Positions 50,914-59,620 are shown, counted from the stretch's first letter. The stretch is DNA of 64,000 bases from Paraburkholderia piptadeniae (GCF_900007165.1 NZ_CYGY02000046.1:62001-126000); one strand, 5' to 3'. Translations and numbers: made by a program. Notes: a model not told the origin generated them from the sequence alone.

Positions 50914-53427
50914 TCATTGTCCGGCACGGCCGAGCGTCAGCCGATGCACGGGCGTGCCCGGCAGAAACGAGGTCTTCGCGCCGCGCACCCACGCTTCGTG
51001 ACCCGCGAGGAAATACGGCGAAAGCGGATTGCCCGACTGTCCGCCCGGCATCTCGAAGATGCCGGTCTGCTCGCGCCCCGGCGACACGATCATGCGTTCC
51101 GATGCACCGAAGCTCGGCGCCTGCACGCGCGGCATGTTGATGTCACCGGGCAGCGGATCATGCGGCGCGCCGAGCCAGCCGCGCAACCACGGCAGCCACG
51201 CAGGCACCATGCGCGCGAACGGGTGCTCGATCGCGGCGCGGTTGCGTTCGCCCCAGCGCGCATCGTCGATCGCAACGTCCGCGGGCAACTGCGCAATCGC
51301 ATGATCGATCCGGTCGAGCATGAACGAGCGCCAGTCGATAAACCCATCGGGCACCCATGCGTGATGCTCGGCGAGCGTCTCCATCACGGCTTCGTAGCGC
51401 GAGTTCGCGACGCGCAAGCCGAGCGTCGCATTGCCATCGCCACCGCCTGGCATCGCGCTCGCGAGATCGGCGTCGAGCCTGCCGAACCACGCGTCGTACA
51501 GCGAGAAGAAGAAGCCGCGCGTGAGGCGGTAGCCGACGGCATCGGCATCCGCGCGGCCATTCCACGCGAGCAGTTGCTGCCGGAACGCGAGACGCTGCGG
51601 ATGGCCCGCGAGCGCGCTGGCGTCGAGCGCTTCGAGCGCGACGCGCCGCCACGCGTCGATCCATTGAGCGCGGTCGTCGGTCTGGATCGACAGCATCGCG
51701 CGTTCGTCGGGGCTCGGCGCCGCGAGCAGATCGTCGCGAATCTGCGACGCGCGCGCGCCCAGGTCCGCGCCCGCATCGCCGATCAGCGCCGCTTCGTTCG
51801 ACATCAGCACGCGATTGTTCGCCGTCCACAAGCGGCCGAGCGGCGGATCGATCCGCTTCGGATACGACGCGGGCGGCAGATAGTGCCGCCAGCCTTTGTA
51901 CGTCGCCGAATCGTATGGCGTGTCGCTGCCGGGGCCGCTTTGCGCGTCGCTCGCGTCGCGTTGCGGCAGCGGACCCGCCAGCGTCCAGCCGATGTTGCCG
52001 CGCGCGTCGGCGACCATGAAGTTCTGGGTCGGGATGCCGCTCGTCTGCGCGACGTGCAGCGCGTCGTCGATCGTCTTCGCGTCTTCGAGCCTTTGCAGAT
52101 TCAGGTTCACGGCCTCCCGGTCATGCGCGACCCAGCGCAGCGCATATGCGCGCGCGCCGACGTCGATCTGCGGCCCCCAGCGCGTCTCGATCACGGGCAA
52201 GTCGACGCTCGCGCCGCCCTTCACGCCGATCATCTCGTGATGGACATCCGCGCGCGCCCATGCGCCATCGGGGGCGCGGTACTGCAACGGGTCGGCGGGA
52301 TTGCGATGCAGCTCGATCAGATCGATGTAGCGCCCGTAGCTGTTCGTGAAGCCCCACGCGATCTTGCCGTTGCTGCCCGCGATCACGAGCGGCGTGCCCG
52401 GCAGGCTCACGCCCGTCAGCGCATGCATCGGCTGGCCGTCCTCCGCGGGCCACGTCAGCGACACGCGATACCAGATGTTCGGCAGCGACAGCCCGAGATG
52501 CATGTCGCTCGCAAGGATCGCGCCGCCATGCGCGCTGTGCGCGCCGTCGACGACCCAGCCGTTGCTGCCCACAGCCGACCCGTTCGCGCCCGTGTCGTCG
52601 AGCCCGTCGCTCGTGTCGCTCGTGTCTCTGGCGGCGCTCACGGGCTTCGTCGCCGATAGCCAGTCCGGGCGCGTCGCGGGAATCCGTGCTGGCTCGACAG
52701 GCGGCGTCGACGCGCTGTCGAGCGGCGCGTCCCAATGGCTCGCTGCGGGCAGCAGGAACGCGTACAGATCGGCGGGCACGCGGTCGCGCAACACGGCGCG
52801 CGCGAGAATGCGTCGCGTCTCGAACGATTGCAGATCGAAGTACATCGCGTAGACGACCAGCAGCGAATCTTCGGGCCGCCACGCTTCGGGCTGCGTGCGC
52901 AGCATCCAGTACTCGAATGGCCGCGACGACAGCGCGGCGAGGCCGGCATTGACGCCCGCCGTATAGCGCTCGACGATTTGCCGCTGGTCGGCGGGCATCG
53001 CCTCGACGATCGCGTGCGCGCGGGTGCGAAAGCGATGCAGGCGGTTGCGCCTGTCGAGATCGAGCGCATTCGGGCCGATCAGCGCGGACACCTCGCCCGC
53101 CGCGACGCGCCTGAGCAGGTCCATCTGAAAGAAGCGGTCCTGCGCGTGCAGGAAGCCGGTCGCATATGCGACGTCGGCACGCGACGCGCCGTGTATCGTC
53201 GGCACGCCGAGCGCGTCGCGCTCGATCGTCACCTTCGCCGACAGCGACGGCGCGCGCTGCGTTCCATCCAGTTGCGCAAGACTGCCGCGCAGCAGCAGCC
53301 AGCCGCCGAGCAGCGCCGCGCACAGCAGCGCGACGACCAGGCCCGCCAGCGCGAGCGCGGCGATCCCGACAGTCCGACCGATTGATTTTCCCGAGAACTG
53401 GCTTTCGACGGCGCGGCGACGGCTCAT
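50914..53427 (-). CDS. penicillin acylase family N-terminal-nucleophile amidase
   Basis: The protein has 837 residues. An N-terminal hydrophobic segment (IAALALAGLVVALLCAALLGGWLLLRG) should anchor or export it. The alpha part has ERDALGVPTIHGASRADVAYATGFLHAQDRFFQMDLLRR. A spacer rich in Asp, Thr and Ser (DTSDTSDGLDDTGANG) precedes the cleavage point, with Ser288 in SNGWVVDG the expected nucleophile. HLGLSLPNIWYRV follows. The family includes penicillin, cephalosporin and acyl-homoserine-lactone acylases; the substrate is not readable here. Confidence 0.92.
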   Translation of the reverse strand: MSRRRAVESQFSGKSIGRTVGIAALALAGLVVALLCAALLGGWLLLRGSLAQLDGTQRAPSLSAKVTIERDALGVPTIHGASRADVAYATGFLHAQDRFFQMDLLRRVAAGEVSALIGPNALDLDRRNRLHRFRTRAHAIVEAMPADQRQIVERYTAGVNAGLAALSSRPFEYWMLRTQPEAWRPEDSLLVVYAMYFDLQSFETRRILARAVLRDRVPADLYAFLLPAASHWDAPLDSASTPPVEPARIPATRPDWLSATKPVSAARDTSDTSDGLDDTGANGSAVGSNGWVVDGAHSAHGGAILASDMHLGLSLPNIWYRVSLTWPAEDGQPMHALTGVSLPGTPLVIAGSNGKIAWGFTNSYGRYIDLIELHRNPADPLQYRAPDGAWARADVHHEMIGVKGGASVDLPVIETRWGPQIDVGARAYALRWVAHDREAVNLNLQRLEDAKTIDDALHVAQTSGIPTQNFMVADARGNIGWTLAGPLPQRDASDAQSGPGSDTPYDSATYKGWRHYLPPASYPKRIDPPLGRLWTANNRVLMSNEAALIGDAGADLGARASQIRDDLLAAPSPDERAMLSIQTDDRAQWIDAWRRVALEALDASALAGHPQRLAFRQQLLAWNGRADADAVGYRLTRGFFFSLYDAWFGRLDADLASAMPGGGDGNATLGLRVANSRYEAVMETLAEHHAWVPDGFIDWRSFMLDRIDHAIAQLPADVAIDDARWGERNRAAIEHPFARMVPAWLPWLRGWLGAPHDPLPGDINMPRVQAPSFGASERMIVSPGREQTGIFEMPGGQSGNPLSPYFLAGHEAWVRGAKTSFLPGTPVHRLTLGRAGQ

Positions 53428-53568
53428 TGTTGGCTGATCGTTTGGAATTCGCTGGGTTCAGGGATCAAGGCGTCCGCGCATTGTGCACGAAGCCGTTTGC
53501 ACTTTCCCATACGGTCACGGCGAAAGCGCGCGTTCTCGAGCATGCTGGATTTTGATCCAGTATCCAGG

Positions 53569-53805
53569 GCGCTCGTGCACCGCCGCGCGCGCCGGCGCGG
53601 CGTCGCGCAGCGGCTGATGGCGGCCGCCGACGCCGTGGCCCGCGACGAATGCAAGACCGTGCTCGTGCTCGACACGGTGACGGGCGGCGACGCCGAGCGC
53701 TTGTATGCGCGCGCGGGCTGGCAGCGGGTCGGCGAGGTGCCGAAATACGCGTTGATGCCGGATGGATCTTTCTGCGGAACGACCTTCTATTACAAGCATC
53801 TTTAG
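53569..53805 (+). pseudogene. C-terminal remnant of a GNAT acetyltransferase
   Basis: A frame reads ALVHRRARRRGVAQRLMAAA, with the acetyl-CoA loop R-R-x-G-V-A, and continues to TGGDAERLYARAGWQRVGEV and CGTTFYYKHL. That is the second half of a GNAT domain. The first 70-90 residues are missing; upstream sequence (53428-53568) is unrelated. It is probably a decayed gene. A short protein starting at 53497 or 53542 is conceivable but would lack half the fold. Confidence 0.65.
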
Positions 53806-53927
53806 CGCGGCGCGGCCGAAGCGGAAAGTCGACCTTCGACAAACGTTTGCGAATTTGCGAAAACAACCCTTAATCTTTTCCGCCACGCGCCGTTATCGCG
53901 AGAGCATTCCCACTACTCGCAGGCGAC

Positions 53928-54392
53928 ATGGCCAAGACCATTCCGTTTCCCGGCGGCAACCAGGCGGCGCGCGCGCGGCAGGCGAAAGCATTGCTGCTGC
54001 CGATCCCGCGCAGCATGGCCGCCGAGCTGATCCTGCCCGTCCACATCGCGCTCGACGCGCTGCGGCGCGGCGCGGGCAGCATGAGCGCCGCGCAGACGCT
54101 CACGCAGACGATGCTGCTCACCGGCTTTCTCTGTGATCTCGGCTACGGCGCGATGACGTACGAGCAATTGCGAACCGCCGATCAGGCGATGGCCGCCACG
54201 TTCGATCACGGCCGCGCGACGGACGAATGGCGTCTCGACGAAGCGCACGTCGAGCTGCTCGCGCACATCGTCAGCACTTACGACGCGCAATTGCAGCGCG
54301 CGCCCCTCAGCGCGTTGACGGATGCAAGCGCCCGGCTCGACCGCATCATCGCGAACGGCGGCGCCGAGCCGACGCTGCGCAAGCAGGCCTGA
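53928..54392 (+). CDS. conserved hypothetical protein
   Basis: The protein has 154 residues. It has a basic N-terminus (MAKTIPFPGGNQAARARQAK), then helical segments (ELILPVHIALDALRRGAG, AAQTLTQTMLLTGFLCDLGYG, TYDAQLQRAPLSALTDASARLD). There is no signal peptide. I recall similar proteins in Burkholderia annotated variously as regulators, without good evidence. No catalytic motif is visible. It is transcribed alone ahead of the repeat region. Confidence 0.75.
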   Translation: MAKTIPFPGGNQAARARQAKALLLPIPRSMAAELILPVHIALDALRRGAGSMSAAQTLTQTMLLTGFLCDLGYGAMTYEQLRTADQAMAATFDHGRATDEWRLDEAHVELLAHIVSTYDAQLQRAPLSALTDASARLDRIIANGGAEPTLRKQA

Positions 54393-54408
54393 CAACGACG
54401 ACTCCCTG

Positions 54409-54430
54409 CTCCCGAACCTTCTCACCGTTG
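54409..54430 (+). repeat. dispersed CTCCCG..CTCACC element, copy 5
   Basis: CTCCCGAACCTTCTCACCGT, then TG, 16 bases after the stop of the hypothetical protein. Confidence 0.55.
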
Positions 54431-54531
54431 GGGTCGGAGCGCATCGACAGCGGCAAGCGCACATTGCCTGTATCCTCTGCTGTTACCGACACGCCGCGCG
54501 AGCGGCCGCACCATCACTGCAACCATCTTGT

Positions 54532-54621
54532 ATGGGACGGGAGTAAGCGCTAAGGCGCCCTCCCGTCGACCGCGGAGAAACTGCATGGGACGGGAGTAAG
54601 CATGGGACGGAAGTAAGCGCT
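54532..54621 (+). repeat. tandem ATGGGACGGRAGTAAGC units (mini-ORFs)
   Basis: Three units, at 54532-54548, 54585-54601 and 54602-54618; the second and third are directly adjacent. Each reads ATG GGA CGG GAG/AAG TAA, encoding Met-Gly-Arg-Glu/Lys and a stop, and the GGAG of one unit sits 5-7 bases before the ATG of the next. The second is preceded by GCGGAGAAACTGC, a copy of the leader GCGGAGAGGCTTC that precedes the real ankyrin start at 54675. Confidence 0.75.
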
Positions 54622-54639
54622 GAAGCGCTAACTCCCGTC
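54536..54639 (+). promoter_or_regulatory. paired hairpins in the leader of the ankyrin operon
   Basis: Hairpin 1: GACGGGAG (54536-54543) with CTCCCGTC (54560-54567). Hairpin 2: GACGGAAGTAAGCGCT (54606-54621) with AGCGCTAACTCCCGTC (54624-54639), a 16-bp stem with two mismatches and a 2-base loop. The repeated arms also permit alternative pairings between the two hairpins, so the leader could switch or attenuate. Confidence 0.6.
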
Positions 54640-54674
54640 GACACGCCAACTCCCATCGACAGCGGAGAGGCTTC

Positions 54675-55202
54675 ATGACAGACGACAAGCGCAGCCCCGA
54701 AAACATCGATCCCGATCTGCTCGAAGTAGCGCGCGAAATTTTCGACTGCGCGCGCCGCGGCGAAGCGAACATGCTGGCCGCCGTCATCGAGAAAGGCGCG
54801 CCGCCGAATCTGCGCAACGAGAAAGGCGACAGCCTCGTGATGCTCGCCGCCTATCACGGTCACGCCGATGCCGTGCGCGTGCTGCTCGAACGCGGCGCGG
54901 ACCCGAACCTGCGCAACGACAACGGACAGACGCCCATCGCGGGCGCGGCGTTCAAGGGTTTCAAGGACGTCGTCGAGACCTTGCTCGCGCACGGCGCGGA
55001 CGTCGAAGGTGCGTCGCCGGATGGGCGGACCGCGCTGATGATCGCCGCGATGTTCAATCGCACTGAAATGGTCGAACTGCTGCTCGCGCATGGCGCCGAT
55101 CCGAACGCGCGCGACGCGAACGGTGTCTCGCCCGCCGATGCCGCGAGCCGCATGGGCGCGCCCGACACGGCCGCGCTGCTCGCGAAGAAGGCGGGCGCAT
55201 GA
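54675..55202 (+). CDS. ankyrin-repeat protein
   Basis: The protein has 175 residues. After an N-terminal helix come four ankyrin repeats of about 33 residues (NEKGDSLVMLAAYHGHADAV, NDNGQTPIAGAAFKGFKDVV, DGRTALMIAAMFNRTEMV, DANGVSPADAASRMGAPDTA). There is no signal peptide, so it is a cytosolic protein-binding scaffold. It overlaps the LD-carboxypeptidase gene by ATGA, suggesting a functional partnership. The ribosome site is GCGGAGAGG. Confidence 0.92.
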   Translation: MTDDKRSPENIDPDLLEVAREIFDCARRGEANMLAAVIEKGAPPNLRNEKGDSLVMLAAYHGHADAVRVLLERGADPNLRNDNGQTPIAGAAFKGFKDVVETLLAHGADVEGASPDGRTALMIAAMFNRTEMVELLLAHGADPNARDANGVSPADAASRMGAPDTAALLAKKAGA

Positions 55203-56065
55203 AGCTCGCGGGCAAGAGTGTCGCCGTCGTCGCGCCGGCAGGCGTGCCCGATATGGAGCACGTCGAGCACAGCATCGCGCTGCTCGAAAGCTGGGGGCTG
55301 CGCGTGCAGGTGGGCGCGCATGTGCGCGACCGCTATCGGTATCACGCGGGCAAGCACGAAGACCGTGCCGCCGATCTGCACCGCGCGCTGACCGATCCAT
55401 CCGTCGATATCGTGTGGATCGCGCGCGGCGGTTATGGCAGCGTCTATTGCCTGCACGCGCTGCCGCCGGAAGTCCCTTGCGCGAAGACGGTCGTGGGCTT
55501 TTCGGACGCGACTGCGCTGTTCGGCGCGCTGCACGGCATGCCCAATGTGCGCGTCATCCACGGTCCGACCTTGAACGGGCTCGCGACAAAACACGACGAC
55601 GCGTCGCGCGACAGCATGCTCGCCGAGTTGCGCGAGGAACGCGCCGCGCCTGTTCCGCTGCAACGTCTGCATGGTTCGGGCACGCCGCGCGTCGAAGGCC
55701 ATCTTGCGGGCGGCAACATCACCGTGCTCGCCAGTCTTGCGGGCACGCAATGGCAGGCGCGCTGCAACGGCGCGATCGTGCTGCTCGAAGACGTGACGGA
55801 GTTCGCCTATCGCATCGACCGAAGCATGATGCAGTTGCGCGAAGCGGGCGTATTCGATGGGGCGCGTGCGTTCGTGCTCGGCGATTTCATCCGCTGTCCG
55901 CTGCCGGACAACGCGGACTTTACGTTGCACGACATGCTCGTCGATCTGCTCAAGCCATATGACGTGCCGATCTATGCGGGCTTTCCGTTCGGTCACGGCT
56001 CGCGCAATCATGCATGGACGTATGGCGCGCACGCTGTGCTCGAAGGCGATCAGCTGGTTCGCTAG
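55199..56065 (+). CDS. LD-carboxypeptidase (peptidase family S66)
   Basis: The protein has 288 residues. Its triad is visible: Ser102 in VVGFSDATALFG, a Glu in IVLLEDVTEFAYRID, and a C-terminal His in FGHGSRNHAWTYG. IARGGYGSVYCL is also typical of S66. LD-carboxypeptidase (LdcA) removes the terminal D-Ala from recycled muropeptide tetrapeptides in the cytoplasm. It is coupled to the ankyrin gene upstream and tail-overlaps the convergent SnoaL-like gene by 4 bases. Confidence 0.9.
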   Translation: MKLAGKSVAVVAPAGVPDMEHVEHSIALLESWGLRVQVGAHVRDRYRYHAGKHEDRAADLHRALTDPSVDIVWIARGGYGSVYCLHALPPEVPCAKTVVGFSDATALFGALHGMPNVRVIHGPTLNGLATKHDDASRDSMLAELREERAAPVPLQRLHGSGTPRVEGHLAGGNITVLASLAGTQWQARCNGAIVLLEDVTEFAYRIDRSMMQLREAGVFDGARAFVLGDFIRCPLPDNADFTLHDMLVDLLKPYDVPIYAGFPFGHGSRNHAWTYGAHAVLEGDQLVR

Positions 56066-56628
56066 CGGGCCAGTTGCGCGAGAACGCGCTGGACGATGTA
56101 GATGTCGGGCGCGTCTGCTGCGTCTGCTGCGTCTGCTGCATTTGCTGCATTTGCCATCAGCGACTCGCGCGCGCACCACGGATACGGCAAGCGGCTCGCC
56201 CAGCGCAACAGGCTGCCGGCGGACGCTTTCGGCAACGTCGCCATTTCTTCGATCGTGATGTGCAGCCGCGTCAGGCAGCGCGCATGCGAATCGCCCGTCC
56301 AGTCGTAGCGGCCGTAACCGATGCGCGCCGCGCCCGTTCCCTTTTCCGTCATGCAGACGAGCCAGTCGCATGAAAACTCGCGCTGCCCATCGACGGGCAT
56401 CGCGCCCACACAGAACGTATAAACGTTCTCGTACTTCTGCGCGAAATCGCTGACCAGCACCGATGCAATCGCATCGCGTCCATGTGTCTGCTGCGGAAAC
56501 GCGATGGCCGTTGTCTTCACGGTCATCGCAAGCGATGCGTCGTGTGCGAACGCATCCGTCAGAAGATGCGGGCGATTGCCGTCCTTCGCGTAGACGTACG
56601 ATTCGATTGCGTCTTTGAGATTGGCCAT
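56062..56628 (-). CDS. SnoaL/NTF2-like protein with Ala-Asp repeat
   Basis: The protein has 188 residues. The N-terminal part (LKDAIESYVYAKDGNRPHLLTDAFAHDASLAM, then CDWLVCMTEKGTGAARIGYGRYDW) has the SnoaL/NTF2 cone-fold look, used for small-molecule binding or isomerisation. Near the C-terminus is an in-frame repeat, NAANAADAADAADAP, from a GCGTCTGCT-type DNA repeat (56110-56154). The stop codon shares CTAG with the stop of the convergent LD-carboxypeptidase gene. Confidence 0.75.
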   Translation of the reverse strand: MANLKDAIESYVYAKDGNRPHLLTDAFAHDASLAMTVKTTAIAFPQQTHGRDAIASVLVSDFAQKYENVYTFCVGAMPVDGQREFSCDWLVCMTEKGTGAARIGYGRYDWTGDSHARCLTRLHITIEEMATLPKASAGSLLRWASRLPYPWCARESLMANAANAADAADAADAPDIYIVQRVLAQLAR

Positions 56629-56871
56629 CGGTCAAACCATGTCGATAAGAACGAGCCGATCAGTCTAAGCCCTTCGTGTCGTTGCGCCTCGCTTGCCCTT
56701 GACGCCGGCACGGACTCTCGCCTTCTCTCGAATGCCACGCGCATTCTTTGCACGACATGACACAACTTGACGAAACGGGCGTTGCACGTGGAGCGCTCGC
56801 GTTCGACAATGCCTCTTCCTTGCCGCGGTCCCGCTCGCGCATGCATCCCACAGTTCGAACACGCGCCCTCG

Positions 56872-58170
56872 ATGAACTCCCGCTTCGGCCGTCTCACGCG
56901 CATCCATTCCTTCATGCCGCTTGCCGGCGCGACGCTGATGCTGGGCATCGCGATGTCGTTCACGGCGCCGTATCTATCGCTGTTCGGCGTCGAGCAGGCG
57001 GGCATGACGCCGTTGAAGCTCGGTCTGTTCATGACACTGATCGCAGCAAGCGGCGTCATCGCTAGCGCGTGGGCAGGCAAGTGGTCCGACAAACATGGAC
57101 ATCATCGCGGGTTGCTCCTCGCGGCGTTGATCGCCGCATCGCTCGGCTTTCTGCTGCTTTGTTTCGTGCGCAACTATGAGGCGCTACTTGCAATCGGCGT
57201 CGCGTTTCTCGGCGCGGGCGGCTCGGCGATGTCGCTGGTGTTCTCGTTTGCTCGCGCCGCGCTGCCCGTGCACGACGAAGCGGAGCGCGCGTTCGCGCTG
57301 GCGACGCTGCGCACGGTGCTGTCGATGGCGTGGGTGTTCGGCCCGTCGGTGGGCGCGCTCGTGCTCGCGGGCGCGGGCTTCTATGGGCTCTTTCTGTTCG
57401 CTGCCGCGAGCTTCGCCGCATGCTGCGCGATCGTATGGCGCATGCGCCAATCGCCAGCCGGCGATCCGCACAGCGCGCCGTCACACTACGCGGGCGACCC
57501 CGCCTCATCGCTCGAAGTGACGACGCCCGAACCCGCCGAAGCGCCGCCGCCCTCGCCGCCCCATGCGCCCGGCACGCAGCGGCAAATCTGGCGCTCCATC
57601 GTCGCGTTGACCTTGATCGGTCTTGCCGCCAACGCGACGATGATCGTGCTGCCGCTTTATGTCGTGCACGGCATGAAGGGCACGCGGCTCGACGTGTCGA
57701 TCATGCTCGGCCTTGGCGCGTTCCTCGAAATTCCAATGATGCTCGCGCTCGGCGCACGCGGCTCCACGCTCAACAAGCTGAACTGGCTCGCGGCCTGTGC
57801 GGCCGTGCATGTCGTGTATTTCATTGCCGTCGCGGCAGCGGGAACGGTCAACCTGCTGATTCCGATGCAGGCGTTCAATGCGTTCGTCGTGGCCGTCACG
57901 TCGTGTCTCGGCATGACGTACATGCAGGACTTGATGCCGCGCTCGCCCGGCGCGGCCACGGCGTTGTTCTTCAACGCGTCGCGGGTCGGCTCGATTCTGT
58001 CGGGCGTGTTGTCGGGTGTGCTCGTCGCGGGTCTTGGCTATCGCGGGACGTTCCTCGTCTGCGGATGCCTCGCGCTCGGCGCACTCATCCTGTTCGCCGA
58101 TCCACCGTGGAAGCGCATCGCGCAACGCATGCGCGACCTGTGGGACGACTGGCGGCATCCGGCGCAATGA
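56872..58170 (+). CDS. MFS transporter, sugar-efflux (SetA)-like
   Basis: The protein has 432 residues, about 12 membrane spans and a Pro/Glu-rich central loop (EVTTPEPAEAPPPSPPHAPG). MSFTAPYLSLFGVEQAGMTPLKLGLFMT and WAGKWSDKHGHHRGLLLAAL (the loop 2-3 motif) match the SetA/YicL-type sugar efflux group. The start at 56872 is chosen because the upstream in-frame sequence is Arg/Pro-rich. It converges on the SDR gene at 58363. The substrate is unknown. Confidence 0.88.
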   Translation: MNSRFGRLTRIHSFMPLAGATLMLGIAMSFTAPYLSLFGVEQAGMTPLKLGLFMTLIAASGVIASAWAGKWSDKHGHHRGLLLAALIAASLGFLLLCFVRNYEALLAIGVAFLGAGGSAMSLVFSFARAALPVHDEAERAFALATLRTVLSMAWVFGPSVGALVLAGAGFYGLFLFAAASFAACCAIVWRMRQSPAGDPHSAPSHYAGDPASSLEVTTPEPAEAPPPSPPHAPGTQRQIWRSIVALTLIGLAANATMIVLPLYVVHGMKGTRLDVSIMLGLGAFLEIPMMLALGARGSTLNKLNWLAACAAVHVVYFIAVAAAGTVNLLIPMQAFNAFVVAVTSCLGMTYMQDLMPRSPGAATALFFNASRVGSILSGVLSGVLVAGLGYRGTFLVCGCLALGALILFADPPWKRIAQRMRDLWDDWRHPAQ

Positions 58171-58235
58171 GTGCGCCATGCGACGATGCACCTGCTGCAT
58201 CGCCGACGCGCCAGCAATGCAACACATGTCACGCG

Positions 58236-58259
58236 CTCCCGAAAACCCTCACCTTCAAG
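58236..58259 (+). repeat. dispersed CTCCCG..CTCACC element, copy 6
   Basis: CTCCCGAAAACCCTCACCTT, then CAAG, between the convergent MFS and SDR genes. This copy is closest to the consensus. Confidence 0.65.
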
Positions 58260-58362
58260 CGAACACGCCCGCTTGCGAGCAGCCATCAAGCGATGAACAG
58301 TAGGATCGGATGGGGCCGTATGGGTGCAGGTTGACGTCAAGCTCGCGCGTGCGTTCGATCGC

Positions 58363-59103
58363 TTAGAACGGCTCCTTGAACGGCCGCAGATCGATTTCGT
58401 GCGTCCACGCGGACGGGTGCTGAAGATGAATCTGCCAGTACGCCTCGGCGATGGCGTCGACATTCAACAGTCCGTTCTCGCCGCGCTCGGTCGCCGCCTG
58501 CGGACGCGCATTGCGCAGACGCTCGCCGTCGATGCCGCCGTCGATCACCACATGCGCGACATGCAGCCCGAGCGGCCCGAACTCGCGCGCCATGCTTTGC
58601 GCCACCATCCGCAGTCCGGCTTTTGCCGCCGCAAAGTGCGCGAAGCCGGGCTTGCCGCGCAGACTCGCCGATGCGCCCGTGAAGATCACCGTGCCGCGTC
58701 CGAGCGGCGCGAGCCGCCGCGCTGCCTCGCGTCCAACCAGAAAGCCGCCGACGGGACCCGAGCGAAGGAAGTCCTCCATCTGCTCTTGCGTCAGATCGCA
58801 AAACGGAACGTAGCGGTTGTTGCCGACGTTGTAGACGACGAGCGAAGGCACGTCGATATCGTCGGGCGGCGACATCGCCTTGTCGAACAGACGCATGACG
58901 TCGGCTTCCGATGCACCGTCCATCGCGAACGATTCCGCCGATTCGCCACGGCCCGCGATGTGTTTCGTCACGGCATCGAGCTTCGCCTGGGTGCGGCCCG
59001 CGACGATCACGTGATATCCGTTCGCCGCGATCTTTCTGCACAGCGCCGCGCCCAGACCGAGTTCGGCGCCTACGCCGATCACCATTGCGCTATTCCGCTT
59101 CAT
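58363..59103 (-). CDS. SDR-like protein lacking the catalytic Tyr
   Basis: The protein has 246 residues. The cofactor loop is altered (VIGVGAELGLGAAL), the usual NNAG is YNVGNN, and the YxxxK site reads F157-AAA-K161 (FAHFAAAKAG), so the catalytic Tyr is Phe. Ser145 in FTGASASLRG is near the expected Ser. The fold is clear. The protein may bind NAD(P) without classical redox chemistry. The ATG at 59103 is plain. It appears monocistronic. Confidence 0.85.
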   Translation of the reverse strand: MKRNSAMVIGVGAELGLGAALCRKIAANGYHVIVAGRTQAKLDAVTKHIAGRGESAESFAMDGASEADVMRLFDKAMSPPDDIDVPSLVVYNVGNNRYVPFCDLTQEQMEDFLRSGPVGGFLVGREAARRLAPLGRGTVIFTGASASLRGKPGFAHFAAAKAGLRMVAQSMAREFGPLGLHVAHVVIDGGIDGERLRNARPQAATERGENGLLNVDAIAEAYWQIHLQHPSAWTHEIDLRPFKEPF

Positions 59104-59267
59104 CGCGTCTCTCCGTTGTCCACGCGCCGTGCAGCACGGCGCATTGAAATCGTCGCGCGATTATAGGCACCGAACGCGAACGGCTGCCGGTGAAACGACA
59201 CGCGCGGAAGCGACCGTTTTTCCGATCAGCGAGAAGTGGATGCGGCCGCCCGCCATCGCGAACGGAG

Positions 59268-59549
59268 TCAAGGCTCGGGGTTGTCGAGGTCCGATCTCAC
59301 GACCGCTTCGCCGTGGCGCTGCGCGGCCTCGCGCGCCTGATCGCCGTCGATGAACGGCCCGATGTCGGGCGCGCCCGCAAAAGGGAACAGCAGCCGCCCG
59401 TCCGTTTTGCGCACGACCTTCAACTGCCCCATGTATGAGCCTTCCGTCGTGCGGCGGTAGGTGGCGTAGATCTGATAGTCGTCCGGCGACTCGGGTTTCG
59501 AGGCCACAGTGTCGCGTGCTTTCGGGAAAATCATCCGTGGCCTTGTCAT
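59268..59549 (-). CDS. small conserved protein, DUF6723-like
   Basis: The protein has 93 residues: DDYQIYATYRRTTEGSYMGQLKVVRKTDGRLLFPF, then GPFIDGDQAREAAQRHGEAVV. The N-terminus has no signal peptide. The layout (short beta strands with a C-terminal helix) resembles a Burkholderia small family I know as DUF6723. The function is unknown. The ribosome site CTGGAG is good. Its upstream region contains the 10-bp tandem repeat at 59621-59666. Confidence 0.75.
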   Translation of the reverse strand: MTRPRMIFPKARDTVASKPESPDDYQIYATYRRTTEGSYMGQLKVVRKTDGRLLFPFAGAPDIGPFIDGDQAREAAQRHGEAVVRSDLDNPEP

Positions 59550-59620
59550 CTTGCAACTCCAGGGTTGAATGCCCGTCTCGGCTTGTTGCCGGCATTTCGG
59601 TGAAATGGCGCAATGTCTCG

